Source of the DNA: Physcomitrium patens
Lineage: Eukaryota > Streptophyta > Bryopsida > Funariales > Funariaceae
Length of the DNA stretch: 64,000 nt
Assembly (NCBI RefSeq): GCF_000002425.4
Contig: NC_037270.1
Coordinates: 5,933,450-5,997,449 of the forward strand
Direction of reading: 5' to 3'
Each line of letters opens with the position of its first letter. Positions within the stretch are counted from its first letter, which is position 1. Positions 48,659 through 61,415 of this stretch are shown piece after piece. Position numbers and translations under genes: made by a program. The notes beneath the pieces are model-generated. The model saw only the letters and a program-made list of their open reading frames with translations, was not told the DNA's origin and did not search any database.

Positions 48659-51600
48659 ATGGAGAAGGAAAGCTCCTTCAACGCGCTGAGAGAATTAGTC
48701 ATTGGTGTTGAATGGACTTATAGAATCATATGGAAGCTCGAGCTCAATCAAAGGTATCACAAACCTAAGCGTCCCAAACGCTCAGTTTAGTTCTGAATGA
48801 TATAATTCAATGCACAATTGCCAAATAACTGTCAACAACTGTCGTGTGTGTAGGAGCTTGATTTGTTACCAGAGTTATTTCAATGAAAGAGAAGCCACGG
48901 AAGTTGATCAAGCTCAAGAATTTCAGCTTGTGTATTGCTCGCGCCAGTTCGCGACCTCTAGACCTGGGTACGTCCAATTGCTGCGGATCTTTTCGAAAAA
49001 TAAACCCTCTCATTTTGTTAAAATTTACGAATATGTCATATAGTCATTCTGGGCCAGGTTTTTGGTAACATCGACAGCATTCTCTTCTATCCTACATCAT
49101 CAGACTGTATTCTTGAGTTGCAAACTCAAAATCTAGTTTGAAAACGTTCTTATCATCGCTGAGTTAAGTCCTTGAGATCATGAACAGTTTTTAGGTCATG
49201 TTGGTTGAATGTGAACATGAATTAAAAAACAGTAACTCTTGAAGATTCTGGTATTAAAACTAACTTGGCAGGTATGCATACAACGCTTGGAAGCAGCAAT
49301 CATCGTCCTGGTGGACACCACAGCTAATGCAACAAGTTCCCACAGACGAGAACAGAGATCTCTTCTTAAGGGTAAACATATTCCCTGATATGTCAATGGA
49401 CTTTTCTTCAGCTGAATTTGATGATACTCACCTGCTCTATTTCTGAAGCTCTGACGTTGGCTTCTCTTATTATTGTCTCTGTCCCTACGGCGATCCTCAA
49501 CTAGAAAGCTGGAATTCAGGTACGCTTTCGTGATATACACCGACAGCATTCTCCGCGTCAAAAGGATATCAAATTAAATAAAAATATCTCCGGTGCTCTA
49601 GTTCTAAGAATTCACAAATGCATGCGTAACACAATTGGAACATTCGCACGCCAGTTTAAAGAGTCTTCCCTCACGAGGAGTTGGTGTTGCTGCAGACTCT
49701 TGTGTGCTTTCCAGGTCGCACAGATGATGGTATCGGCTATTGCGTTGAGTTGGCCACCAAAGCTCAGGTGAATAAGCATTATTCCTAGATTGGCCCAGCT
49801 CCCTAACTCTTTTGGCTACGAAAGCGCTTCTGAAAGAGCGTTTCCCACCTCTCTATTTATATATAATTATTTTCGACTGCTGTAGACTTGAAATACATTC
49901 GCAGCCAAGAGGAAAAAGATAGAACGGAATGGTTCAGGTGAATTTTATATTGTGGAAATTCATCCCCGGATACCGAGTTTCTGTCAATCGAGTCACTGTT
50001 TTCTTTCGAATCCCCTGTATAGAATGCTACGTGTTCTGTGTCTTTTGTCCGGTGTGCTTGGCTGAGAGCGAACCAACTGTCACTGGGATTTATTTTTTTA
50101 GAAAGAATACTTACGAAGGATGGTCCCAGCATACTTGGGGATTGCGTTAGCATCCCCCGCAGAGCCGGCGGGAACGTCGAGACTACGTCATCCTGGTGCT
50201 AGTTTGTGCTCAGCAAGCGTCGGAAGTGTGTCAGATACTGTAGCACCACGTGGATGGGTTTTGGTTTTACCATTTCTGATTCAAGAGTCGCCTATGCTGA
50301 TTGGCTTGAAGTCATGTTGTGTTTCAGGTCCGATTATGGTTGTGATTTTTAATGGCGATTGATTCTGCGTGTGAATCATATTTGTTTAGCTGATGTGAGG
50401 ACTCGATGGAATGTTGAATTATTCTTCTTCCGATTAGATTTCGGACGACATGCTGTGTGTGTTTCTGGGTAACTCACCTGAGAACATTGCTACAGTGTAC
50501 TCATCAGAAAATCTTTTTTCAGGTTTGACTATAGGCCTTTTCCCTCCTTGGACTAGCTCGGTAGTCAGATCCGCTGCAAAGAAAACGAGTTGACAAGGGC
50601 GGTTTTGTTCTTCCGTTCGTCCAGAAAGTATTTGAACGTAACCAACACTTGAACACTGACATCTTGAATGTAGACCGATGTTCGGCCTTGATCCGTCGAA
50701 GCGAGTAAATTGAATCATGACCAAGGTCGTAAAATTATAAAATCTGTGCGTATGAGGATTGTAGACCACGCAGGGCCACAGCAGAGCACGTTCATTATTC
50801 TCAGAGCTGTAATCGTGGAATTTTTTTGACAGATTTTGGAAACCGACACATTGCGGAGCTTCATCCAGGGATTTCTCTACTCCTCGATTGCACCACACAT
50901 CCAAGAAGAAAAGGTGCTGCGGAAAGTGGGAGGGAGAATTGAGGGTTTTCCTCAAGCGTCCAGGACCGTGACACTACCTATGGAGCCCGTGGAGCATAAT
51001 TCACCTTGGGCGATGACAGTCTTGCAAGCTAATGCGAATCTGGGACAACCAAGTGTAGGAATCCAAGAACTGAAGTATGTAGACTTTCCAATCCATAACT
51101 CACAGTTAGACTTGGGATCAATTGATCTTCCGGACATAATTGGTAGAGATAGCCCGAATCGAGACCCAAGTACTGCATTTCTATTCTCGACGGAATGGAT
51201 GACCGCCGGAGGTAAAGAAATTGCTGGAGAAGGAGGAATACATCTAGAGAATCTTGCAGGCACACCAATTGACCTACAATTACGGAAGAAAATAGCAATA
51301 GAAAACTTAGATAAAATTCTTATGGAAATTCCTGATGAGCAATTGCAAGCTAGCCCATCTCTACAAACTAATGGCGGGATTTTAGACACTACAATGACTT
51401 CGCCGGGGAGCTCCTTTCACCAAAATTCGCCAACAGGTATTGGAAAAGTGGGTCAGGTTCCTCCAGGGCACAGCTCGAAGTCTTTGTTTCGACCCCGTCG
51501 GAAATCCTCTTTCGCCCGATTAAGCAGCTCGTCTAAGAGGCAGCCCATGATACATAACTGGGCGAAGAATTTGGCGCCGAAGATAGTGGAGTTGCAACGG

Positions 51601-52584
51601 GAAGCTCAACCATTGACGTTGCCCGACTTTAATGCGTATGAGAGTCCAGGATACAGCCCTCATGAGCATTATCAAGCTGTAGCCCACAAACTGGCAGAAA
51701 GAGATCGGAGGTTCAAGTTTAACCAAAGAATGCAGACCTTGATCTCCATTGTGCCCATCATCAGCAAGGTAATCAACCGATTCCCTAAATTCACCTACCA
51801 AGTGCTCAATATTTCAAGGACTGACCTCACTGCCCTAAGCCTTAATCGTGTTATTGACACACTGACAAATTCACTCGTGCATCCGCAGAAGGACAAGGTG
51901 TCAGTACTTACAAGTACCATCGCTTACATCCACCAACTGACTTCTCGAATCTCAAGATTAGAAAAAGGGGAAGAATTACCTGCACAACCACAAGCGCCAA
52001 CAATGGAAACTCCACCACCTCTTGATGCAGCAGGTGTTTCAACATTAGAGAGAGTTAACCAGCAGACTTTTGTAAGTGACGAAGCTGGAGCTGGTCGGTC
52101 ATCCCCTTCCTGGCCCTCTGTCTTAGTTGATGAAGACGACGATGATTCAACGTTGATCATCAAACTGGAGGCTAGCAACAACAATATCTCCCTGATCCAA
52201 TTGCTCAACTTGTTACTTGAGCTGGATCTTCGAATCCGCACCCTCGATTATGTTTGCACGGATGGCCGATTCAGTGCCAAAACACGCGTCAAGGTATTAC
52301 ACTAATCCTGCAATGCCGCTAAGTCATGAAATAGTCTTGGGGACTTTCCATTTTCTGCTGCATCTCCTTTCTTCGAACCTAGTGAATTGATGCGACAGTT
52401 TATCTCGGCAATATCAGGACACATGACACAATGCAATTATTTTATTTTATTTTCTTTCAGTTTTTGTTTTTGTTTTTTCTTTTCTTTTCTGAACGTTGAT
52501 TATCCCTTCTGATTTCAGAATTCAAAGACGAGCAATAAGGAGATCCAGGTGACGCTTCAAAGATTTCTTCGCATAAAGGAATAA
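48659..52584 (+). CDS. bHLH transcription factor, subgroup IIIf-like (TT8/GL3 type), 7 exons
   Basis: Exons by eye: 48659-48753, 48854-48967, 49272-49371, 49696-49767, 50833-51768, 51889-52293, 52519-52584. All introns are GT-AG, all phases agree, and the total is 595 codons plus stop. The N-terminus is a diverged MYC_N domain (VEWTYRIIW; SRPGYAYNAWK; TLVCFPGRTDDGIGYCVEL) that interacts with R2R3-MYBs in this family. The acidic linker is followed by the bHLH at ~412-475: HKLAERDRR keeps the H-E-R residues that contact E-box DNA, then KDKVSVLTSTIAYIHQL. The C-terminus is ACT-like (LIQLLNLLLELDLRI). Intron positions, including the one before TLVCFP and the one in the HLH loop, match TT8-type genes. 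Family role: MBW-complex control of flavonoid or related pigment genes. The intron at 51769-51888 has no stop and keeps frame. Confidence 0.85.
51769..51888 (+). other. 120-nt frame-preserving intron in the HLH loop
   Basis: Begins AAG|GTAATC and ends ATCCGCAG|AAG, phase 0, length divisible by three, no in-frame stop. Splicing joins VPIISK to KDKVSVL, the normal bHLH loop. Retention would put 40 residues into the loop. Confidence 0.85.
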
Positions 52585-55500
52585 TTCAACCACCAGGTGG
52601 ACTAGCTGTGCTCATCTCCTAGATCTGTGCAGAAACTAAAAATCCAAGTTCATAGTTACGAACTCATGAATATTGGATACTTGTTCCTAAAATATTTATT
52701 CTCCTTCTCGTTAACGGTGGATAACAAATTGCTGTAGATCTGCTCGGGACTGGGCTTCGAACTGTTGTCAGCAGATCTTTCACGGAGTTGTTGTGTGAAC
52801 TGAGTGTGAACGAGTTCTGCGTGGCACTGCAAGAATGTTAGTTTCATTCGGAGCTAGTTTGGGCGAGGAATGGATACAATGAAAGCTTGAGATTGCTGTA
52901 GCAACTGCAGCTGATGTGAATTCCAGCGCCGTTTGAAGAGTCTTGGACTCCACAGACTTGGAAATCTGTTCATGGCAGTTGCCATACTGTAGCGCTATAT
53001 GAATTGAAAACAACTAGTTTAAGAGAGTAAATTTATTTAAGGCATTTTTGGTTTAAAGATTGGTATTTGCAAAACGGTTGGGGGAAAAATGTTTGCAATA
53101 AATCAGCAAATGTTTATGTTTTTAGTGGCAAACTGTTAGTTTCAAAGTGTAATTCACTTGAATGTACAAAAAAACATTGTGTAATTTTCTTGGATCAAAT
53201 TGATGCAATGAAAAAGAGGTTGGATACATTTCAAAAGGAATTGTATACTAGAAATACATGAATTCTATTTTTTTTTTTCAAAGATTGTCTTTGCTCTAAA
53301 AGAAAATGTTATACTACATATACATGTAACAGAAAGTGTAAAACTTTGTTTATTATAATCAATAGAATACATGTTCTTCTAATTTCTCCTACAATAGTTT
53401 TATCTTGTATTTTACCTACTTAAGATAAATGTAGCACAACATGCTTGCTTGTTATTTAAAATTTCACCTACAAAAGTTTTTAAGAGGTGGGTTCAGTCTT
53501 TTTAGCCTTATATTATTGGAAGACTATAAGTAGTGCACTTGTAATATGGTTTTTATCTTGAATAAGGTAAAAATTCACATCAAGCAATTATTTAAAAAAT
53601 AAAGTATTTATGAAGGTTTATATAATTTATAATAAATTTTTATTAATATTTATTTATTCTTATACTTTCTTATTTAATTATGGATTAATTTTATGTTTAA
53701 TTCCAGAAGTGGTTATTAAATTACATCCAGAATTGGCATGTACTTTGATAACATGAAAATTACTACTTTGAATGCACATTTAATATAACCACTTTAATTT
53801 CATATTTAATATAACCAATTTAATGATTTTTAAAACTTTAATTGAATATTGCATGCAGTTATTTTTCAATATTCTAGTCTATTTTTCCAATTACCATTCA
53901 ATGAATTTAATTTTAGATTTACTACGCTATTAGATTATTTAGATTAACTTTAATCCTGATATTAAAAAAATAAAAAATAAAAAATAAAAAATAACTTTTA
54001 ACAAAAAATCAGTTTTAGATGTAGTAAATTCTAATCTTAAATCAAAATTCTAAAAAAAATCCATGAAGATCTTAAATATAAAAATTTAAACTCTAATTAT
54101 ATTAGAAAATAATTATAATAAATTTTAAGTTAAAAAGATCCAGTCATATGAAAATCTGATTATATTAATTACAATTCTAACAATTAATACAATTAATAAA
54201 ATTATAACAAGTCCTAAATACAACAAACTTAATTTAAAAACTTAATTCTAGAAAAACTAAAATTAATAATTTTAAACTTAAAAATCTATAAGAAGTAATT
54301 ATTAATAGAATTAAGCTAATAATTTTTTTGATGAATTAGAAATAATTTAATTATGTACCATAAAAATTTTAATAAAAAATTATTTTATTTATTTATTTTT
54401 TAATAAAAAAAAAAAAATTAGAAACTATCATAGCTTCATTAATAAACATAATTAAGCATTACTTGTCACCTAAAATTGTTTTAAAATCAAAAAAATATGT
54501 TCCATCCTTAATGCTATCTATCAATTATACTTGCTCCTTCTACTTGTCTATAACAACATCTTTATTGGCACCTAATATTGCCAATTGCATTGGCTTTTTT
54601 TAATCAACTACTTTAGAGCTTAAATTCTATATAAAAAATACTACTTATGTATAATCTGCAATTTAGACATTTTTGCTTTTGCAAATAAGTGAATGATTTT
54701 TTAATCTATATTTTTTTGAGTTCTAGCTATAAAACCAAGAGAATCATACTATTTAGTTTTTTTTAAAAAAAAATATTAGTATTCTAATCTTCAAACTTAG
54801 AATGTATAATATTTTTCAATTATTCTATTAATTCTTTTTATCACAAGTAAGAGTTGATATAGATCGGTTCAAATTGTTGAAATGAAAAAATCAACTATAT
54901 TAAATAATTTGATTTGATATATATTTTTAAAAATATTTGGTATATTTTTAGAATAATTTGATAAGAGGTCAAATTGGTTCTAAATCTAAATCAATTCTAA
55001 AGTAGCATTGCAATACATTACTACTGCAAGCTAAGTAATTTACTCTAGATCATTGTCTATTCTTGTTGTTGCATTGTTGTATTGCAACCTACTTTATTAG
55101 TAATCTTTGTGATCTTGTACCACAACCTTATTTTTTAGTTGTACTTTTATATTACTTTCAATTTCTACCTAAATAACTTTTAAATAAACTTGGAATGTAC
55201 ATCTTCACAAATAAAGAAAAAGTTGCATATTGATATATACTTAGGATTCTATTCACATGAATAAAAATCTTAGTTTATAATTGCCTATCTTATTACAATC
55301 TTAATTTTTTTCTATATCCATCTTTTAAAAAATATTCTTTCATCTTTATAATTTAATCCCATTCATATAAATAATAAGATGCTAAAATAAGATGACTATT
55401 ATCAAAATTTTATTTTGTAATATTCTATGTTCTTATGCAATTGTACTTATTTACTTATATTATATTTTAATAACTTGTAGTAATTACTTCTAAACTTGTG

Positions 55501-55848
55501 TTTTATAAATTTCATCTATGTCAATGTCAATTATTACTTTACAATTTGCCTCTTGCACTAAACTATGCCAATAGATTGGATACAAGAAAATGAAAAAAAA
55601 AAAACTTTAATTCGAAATTTGTGTCAAATGCAAGAAGTTTGAGCATCTAATATCACTAATAGAGCCAAATATTCCATTGGAGTTAAAGAACACAAAATAA
55701 AATTGCCTAGTACTTAGCACCAAAGCACAGAGAAAGTACTAGAGCACAAGAAAATGTACGTGCTAGCCTAGATTTGAAAGTTAAAATCTACTACTAATAA
55801 ATACATGAATGGTGCACATTATGTGCCTTAACAAGCATGTTGTCTTAG
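52585..55848. other. bHLH 3' flank, then AT-rich desert
   Basis: 52585-53050 should contain the 3' UTR. From about 53500 the DNA is AT-rich with all frames closed and no repeats I can name. Confidence 0.5.
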
Positions 55849-55853
55849 GTGGA
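55849..55853. repeat. Target site duplication of element D, left copy
   Basis: GTGGA just before the LTR; the same five bases follow the right LTR at 62158-62162. Confidence 0.9.
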
Positions 55854-56383
55854 TGTCAGGGACAAGAACTCGATGAAAGCTAAAGAGTAAGTGAGACTTT
55901 TCTCAAAAAGAAATAGGACAAAATAGAAATATGTATATTAAGAAAGAAACTGGAATGGCTATTGCCAAAATACAAGAAAACTAGAGACCCTTGAAACTAG
56001 ACTAGAAGCAAGAAAGGAGTTGACAAGAGTGAAGAGGGCTTCACTCTTGCCTCTATATATACTATCTAACTAGAAGCCACGTGGCGATGTTCTATAAGAC
56101 CTCCAATATATGTTGACTTTCTAGGCCACATGCCTTTGCTTGCAAGGCAAGTTTTCTATGGATAGACCATGTAGTTAGCTTGTTCTTTAAGCTTCCAACA
56201 TGCGTGGCACATGGCTAACTTGTTGACCAAGTTTCTAACCTAAAAGTCAACTATAGACTCCTATAAAGTCAAAGCAGCGTCTATGAAGCTTCTAAGAAGC
56301 TTCTCTAGAAGATATTACACAATTAACCTACTTTTACATACTTTTATCTATTCATATAGGTAATTATATGTATGTCCGTGACA
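55854..56383 (-). repeat. Element D 3' LTR (left)
   Basis: Plus-strand TGTCAGGGAC ... GTCCGTGACA, ends forming a TGTCA/TGACA inverted repeat. Confidence 0.95.
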
Positions 56384-56400
56384 TTACCCCCCCTTCTAGG
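56384..56400 (-). other. Polypurine tract of element D
   Basis: Sense CCTAGAAGGGGGGGTAA ends exactly at the 3' LTR. Confidence 0.75.
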
Positions 56401-56424
56401 GACGAGTTCCACGAGGAGCGGTGA

Positions 56425-56847
56425 TTATATATTGAAAAAATCTAATATGCGGCGAATTGTATTTGCTACATACTCTGATCTTTGTTCTCTTCGAAGATAG
56501 TTGATGGGTCCTCTTAGCCATCGATAGTGTCCCATTCCAGGGCGAGAAGACCACCTTGTTATTTGATCACTGTTGAGGCCTTCATAACTTCCTTCAAATA
56601 ATACATTTGAAACACCATCAGGAGTCGTTCCTATCTCCAATAATATCACCAAACATCGAGAATCTCTTCCAAGGTCGTGATACCAAACGCGTTGTATCTC
56701 ACCATCTATTCGAGGAAGAACATGTCGTTCTTGAGGGTCTTCATTTCGGTTGCGTCGTCTTGAAGGTTGTGACAATCGCAATGTCTCATCCGGTAAGTCA
56801 GCAAACGAAGGTTCTTGAGTTGAATCCGCTGGTTGTTGGCTCTCCAT
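56425..56847 (-). CDS. Element D accessory ORF (ORF3), unknown function
   Basis: Intact 140-residue frame with ATG at 56847, starting 95 nt after the pol stop and ending 41 bp before the 3' LTR. It is basic in the first half (RRRNRNED), with a hydrophobic core LVILLEIG, then GMGHYRWLRGPINYLRREQ and a helical C-terminus ending ILDFFNI. No signal peptide, transmembrane segment or nucleic-acid-binding motif seen. Element C has a homologue at the same place, so it is a feature of this chromovirus group rather than chance. It could act in packaging, nuclear import or silencing suppression, but nothing in the sequence decides this. Confidence 0.75.
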   Translation of the reverse strand: MESQQPADSTQEPSFADLPDETLRLSQPSRRRNRNEDPQERHVLPRIDGEIQRVWYHDLGRDSRCLVILLEIGTTPDGVSNVLFEGSYEGLNSDQITRWSSRPGMGHYRWLRGPINYLRREQRSEYVANTIRRILDFFNI

Positions 56848-56942
56848 CTAATTAGCGTCACAAAATGCAAAGAAGTTGCAAATAAGGATAGGAAATTGAA
56901 TGTTATCTTGCCTCAATCTTGTCTCTTTTATAAGAGAGGTTT

Positions 56943-59900
56943 TCATCTTGGTTTTGATGGATGTCGTTGATGAAAAACTTTGACTTTAGCTGATGCATTT
57001 GCTAGATTCTTGGATGGCTCCCATGTGCGCTCACTAATATCATATCCGCACCAATGAACAAGATATTCCAGCTTATTTCGGCGCCGCCTTGAGTCTAATA
57101 TCTCTTCCACCTCAAATTCTTCATTATTATCTACTTCTATAGGAGGCGGTGGCATTTGTCTTCTTCCTTGTATATCCACTGTCTTATATGGTTCAAGAAG
57201 AGACACGTGGAATACAAGATGGATCTTCATTGACTCCGGTAGATGTAACCGATATACAACTGGGTTGATCTGTTCAGAAACAGAAAAGGGGCCAAGCCTA
57301 CGATAGTCCAATTTGTCACAAGGTCGAGTGGTCTTGATATTGCGACGAAGTAGCCATACCTTATCACCCACGTTGAATTGTGGTTGCTCTTTACGATATA
57401 CATCTGCATTTATCTTTTGTCGTTCTTGAGCTTTCTTCAACTGCGCCTTCATTATTGCATGTAACTCTGACAACCGATTTGCCATATCTTCTGCTGCAGG
57501 ATTATCAACTTTTGAAAAATCAAAAGTATCAAGTCGTGGATGATAGCCATAATTGGCAAAGAAAGGTGTTTGTTGCGTGGAGGAATGTACCGTATTATTA
57601 TAAGCAAACTCTGCCAATGGCAGAAGGTTTGTCCAATCATCTTGTTGGTAGTTGATGGTACACCTTAAATATTGTTTCAAGACTTGGTTTACGCGCTCTG
57701 TTTGTCCATCAGTTTGAGGATGGAAAGCTGAAGATAGCTTTATGTCCACTTTTAAAATCTTGAAAAGAGTCCTCCAGAATCTCGACACAAATTGAGTTCC
57801 CCTATCCGATATGATATCTTTAGGTAATCCATGATAGCGATAGATATTATTAATGAAAAGCTTAGCTGTTTCTTCACCTGTGATAGATTTTGTACATGGC
57901 ATAAAATGTGCCATCTTGGTGAAACGATCTACTATCACAAATATAGAATCATAAGATCTTGAGTTTGGAAGATCTGTGATGAAATCCATAGAAACAGAAG
58001 ACCATGGTTGTTCTGGTATAGGTAATGGCTGAAGAAGTCCGTAAGGTCGATGTCGAGGAATTTTAGATCTTGAACAAATATCACATGATTGTACAAAGTC
58101 TTTGACTGACTTCCACATTTGTGGCCACCAAAAATCTCTTGATATGAGTTCCAGAGTCTTATTATATCCAAAGTGCCCTGCTGCTGGAAAGTCATGACGT
58201 GCTTGAAGAACACGCAAACGTGCTTTTCCTTCTGGAACATATAGGCGTCCTTCAAAATATAATAGATTATTCTTGAACTCGAACTTAGAAGAATCATGAG
58301 ACTTGGAAGAATTATTCTCGATATCATGAACAAGAGGGTCTGAGGACATACTGGACTGGATTTGCTTGAGAAAAGTTGAATCAACAGTCAATGTTGATTT
58401 CACTGCTCGGAGATGAAATTGCTCCGGTTTCAAGAGGACCGTTCTTTGTTGCTCAAAAGCTGCATCTCCTTCTTTTGGTGCAAAATAAGAACGTCTAGAC
58501 AGGGCATCAGACAAACCTTGTTGTTTTCCTGGCCGATAAGTGATAATGTAGTCGAATCTTGACAAAGACATACTCCAACGAGCTTGACGACGATTCAACA
58601 CGCGTGCTGACATGAAATACTCGAGGTTCTTGTGATCTGTATACACAGTGACTGGACTAGAAGCACCTTCTAGATAATGACGCCATTCTTGAAAGGAATC
58701 CACGATTGCAAGAAGTTCTTTATCGTGGATCTCATAATTGATCTCGGCTGCTGAGAATTTTCTTGAATGAAAAGCTATCGGATGAAGTTTGTCATCTGTT
58801 CCCATTTGTGATGAAACTGCACCCAAGGCAAAATCCGATGCGTCTGTTTCCATAAAAAATGCCTTGGAAAAGTCAACACGATATAAGACTGGTGCAGAGA
58901 CAAACGATGTCTTCAAGGCTTCAAATGCTACTTCCGCTTCTTGATTCCATTGGAATTTATCTTTACTAGTCAAGCGTGTAAGTGGAGCTGCAACTCGTGA
59001 GAAGTCTTTGATGAAGATCCGATAGTAATTGGCAAATCCCAAGAAACATTGGACATCTCTCACAGTCTTTGGAATCTTCCAATCCATGATTGTTTGGACT
59101 TTCTTAGAATCCATCATAAGACCATCATTTGAAATGATGTATCCTAAAAAGTCAACTTGAGTAGTGTGAAATACACACTTTTCCATCTTGGCGTACAATC
59201 CTGCATCTCTGAGTTTTTGTAATACTTGACGAACATGTATTTCATGTTCTTCAACATTCTTAGAATAAATCAGGATATCGTCTAGGTAGCAGACGACAAA
59301 ATTGTCTAAGAATTCACGAAATACATCATTCATGAGATGTTGAAAAGCAGCTGGTGCATTCGTGAGTCCAAAAGGCATGACATTATATTCAAAATGCCCG
59401 TACCTGGTTCGAAACGCAGTCTTCCATTCATCTCCTTCTTTGATCTATTTTTGTATAGATCTTAGCTTGATTTAACTAGTCAAGGAGTCCTGATATCAAA
59501 GGTAATGGATACCTGTTCTTGATTGTGATCTTGTTGAGTCCTCGATAGTCAACACACATTCGTAAAGATCCATCTTTTTTCTTTACGAATAAAATTGGAG
59601 CTCCTGCTGGAGATTTTGAATGGCGTATGAAATTCTTCGCTAAATTCTCGTCAATATATGTCTTGAGTTCAGCCAACTCATCTTGCGATAAACTGTAAAT
59701 TGGTCCAAATGGTGGCTGAGTTCCTTCCTTGAGATCGATTGAACAATCGTATGGGCGATGTTCAGGAAGAATATCTGCATTCTTTTTCTCAAAAACGTCT
59801 TGATAATCCTGATATTGACTTGGAATGCCACTTGAAGTCTTTACGCTTTCAGAAATAGGTGCAGCATAAATAGCAAAAGTTGATCCTTCTTTTGCTGCGT

Positions 59901-60402
59901 GTATAAATGCTTTTGCACCTATAGGTGCAAGTTTTACTATACTAGACTCATGGTTTTTTACTTGGTTAATAGAACTGTTACTAATGCTCTGAGGAAAATC
60001 AAGTTTACGAGAAATCCAATCTATTCGAGGATTATACTTTTCTAACCATGATAAGCCTAAAATTACTGGATTAGAGGGAGATCTAATTATATTAAAAATT
60101 ACGCAACTACTATGACCATTTATTACTACATCTACAGGAAGTGTTTCGTGAGTTACATCTCCAGAAGACAACGGACGACCATCTATGACTTCTACGTGTA
60201 CAGGTTTAGTTTTTTGTATTAATGATATTCTATGACATCTAGCAAATTCTTCATCTAAAAAACAAGATGAGGCTCCTGAATCTACCAAGGCAGAGGCTTT
60301 GTAATTATTAGGTCCTAAACGCACATCTATTATAAAACAAGGAGATGGTTTTGAGGAGAGGATAGGACCTTTATTAGAAGTTGTACAAGATTCCAGCCGC
60401 AC
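56943..60402 (-). pseudogene. Element D pol with two RT lesions
   Basis: Protease ([17 protein letters not shown]) and RT start lie in 60402-59476, which ends in TAG at GLLD*LNQ. A 29-nt deletion at about 59444, relative to element B and flanked by GAT, then shifts the frame. From 59378 to 56943 everything is open: MPFGLTNAP, intact YLDD, RNase H (ETDASDFALG), integrase zinc region (HDFPAAGH ... CDICSRSK) and DDE acids (SMDFITD, SDRGTQF, QTERVNQ), GPF-type module (YRRLGPF) and a chromodomain at ~752-805 (FEVEEILDSR, LEYLVHWCGYD) that in this group can direct insertion to heterochromatin. Pol is read in the -1 frame relative to gag. Confidence 0.92.
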
Positions 60403-60407
60403 GGTCC

Positions 60408-61415
60408 CTATTGTAGCTGGACGTACTCGTTTTCCGACATACTGTCTTCTTTGACAGCCGTACTCCTCATTTTGTAGTTACGTCGCTTCTTTGGACAATG
60501 TTGAGCAGTGTGCTTAGGTTCTCCACAATATAAGCACAATCCTTCTTGTCGACGACGAGACTTTTCTTGCTCAGTAAGAGGTTTGAAACGTACCGCATCA
60601 ATTTGCATATCTTCTACTTCCGAAGGTATGTGTTGAGGAGACGTCGGTGTTGCCATTGAATTGTAGTAACGTTGAGGCCCACTTGTGCGACTCTCGGATC
60701 GAAATTCAAAAAGTCGATTGTCGCACTTCACAGCAAAGTCAATTGCTTGACTCAATGTTTGAGGATCAGGTAAATTAAGCATCAATTTCTTTACCTCATA
60801 TTGTAATCCGTAGAGAAATTGACTCACAAGTGCAGCATCATCCCACTTGATATCAGTTGCAAGTTGTCGAAATTGCGAAGCATATAATGTTACTGATCGA
60901 TTGCCTTGTCGCAAAATACGGATCTTGTTGGTTGCAACACGAATTGCATCATGTTCTCCAAACATGGATCGAAACTCCGCCAAAAAAGCCTCCAGATTAT
61001 CCAATATTGGATCTCGTCGTTCAAGAAAAGATGAAAACCATGACAATGCTGAACCTGAAAGAAGTGTACCAATGAATCTTACTTGTGACCCTGGAGTTGG
61101 ATAGCTCTGGGATTGAAGTTCAATCACTAGTTGGACCTGATTGATGAATCCTCGAAACTTGGATCTGGTACCATCAAACTTCTCGGGCAAGGCAACTCTC
61201 GGTTCTCTAACACTCGAAGGGTGTTCCATTCTGGGAGAAGGGACATGGTTTGGTGGAGATGTTGAAGCAGCCCCAATCATCTCTATATCTTCACTTCCTA
61301 CCATTCTTGTTGCTCCTTGTGGTGGTAAATTGAGTTGATGCATCGCAAGCATTAACTCCCTCAATTGTTCTTGCATCTGTGCCATTGCACTCTTCATTTC
61401 AACAAGCTCTGCCAT
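60408..61415 (-). CDS. Element D Gag
   Basis: ATG at 61415 (MAELVEMKS) is the first in-frame methionine; the frame extends upstream only through a TTG. It encodes about 335 residues: an N-terminal coiled-coil stretch ([18 protein letters not shown]), then the capsid region ([48 protein letters not shown]) and a CCHC zinc knuckle, [14 protein letters not shown]. It forms the particle and packages RNA in this family. No stops. The pol frame (-1) is open from about 60480, so the two overlap by some 70 nt before the gag stop; no textbook slippery heptamer was identified. Confidence 0.92.
   Translation of the reverse strand: MAELVEMKSAMAQMQEQLRELMLAMHQLNLPPQGATRMVGSEDIEMIGAASTSPPNHVPSPRMEHPSSVREPRVALPEKFDGTRSKFRGFINQVQLVIELQSQSYPTPGSQVRFIGTLLSGSALSWFSSFLERRDPILDNLEAFLAEFRSMFGEHDAIRVATNKIRILRQGNRSVTLYASQFRQLATDIKWDDAALVSQFLYGLQYEVKKLMLNLPDPQTLSQAIDFAVKCDNRLFEFRSESRTSGPQRYYNSMATPTSPQHIPSEVEDMQIDAVRFKPLTEQEKSRRRQEGLCLYCGEPKHTAQHCPKKRRNYKMRSTAVKEDSMSENEYVQLQ

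Noticed and set aside
49440..49520. Extra bHLH exon (an open frame with SYYCLCPYGDP)
   Set aside because: Its phases do not fit the neighbouring exons in any frame without a stop. Skipping it gives full phase agreement.
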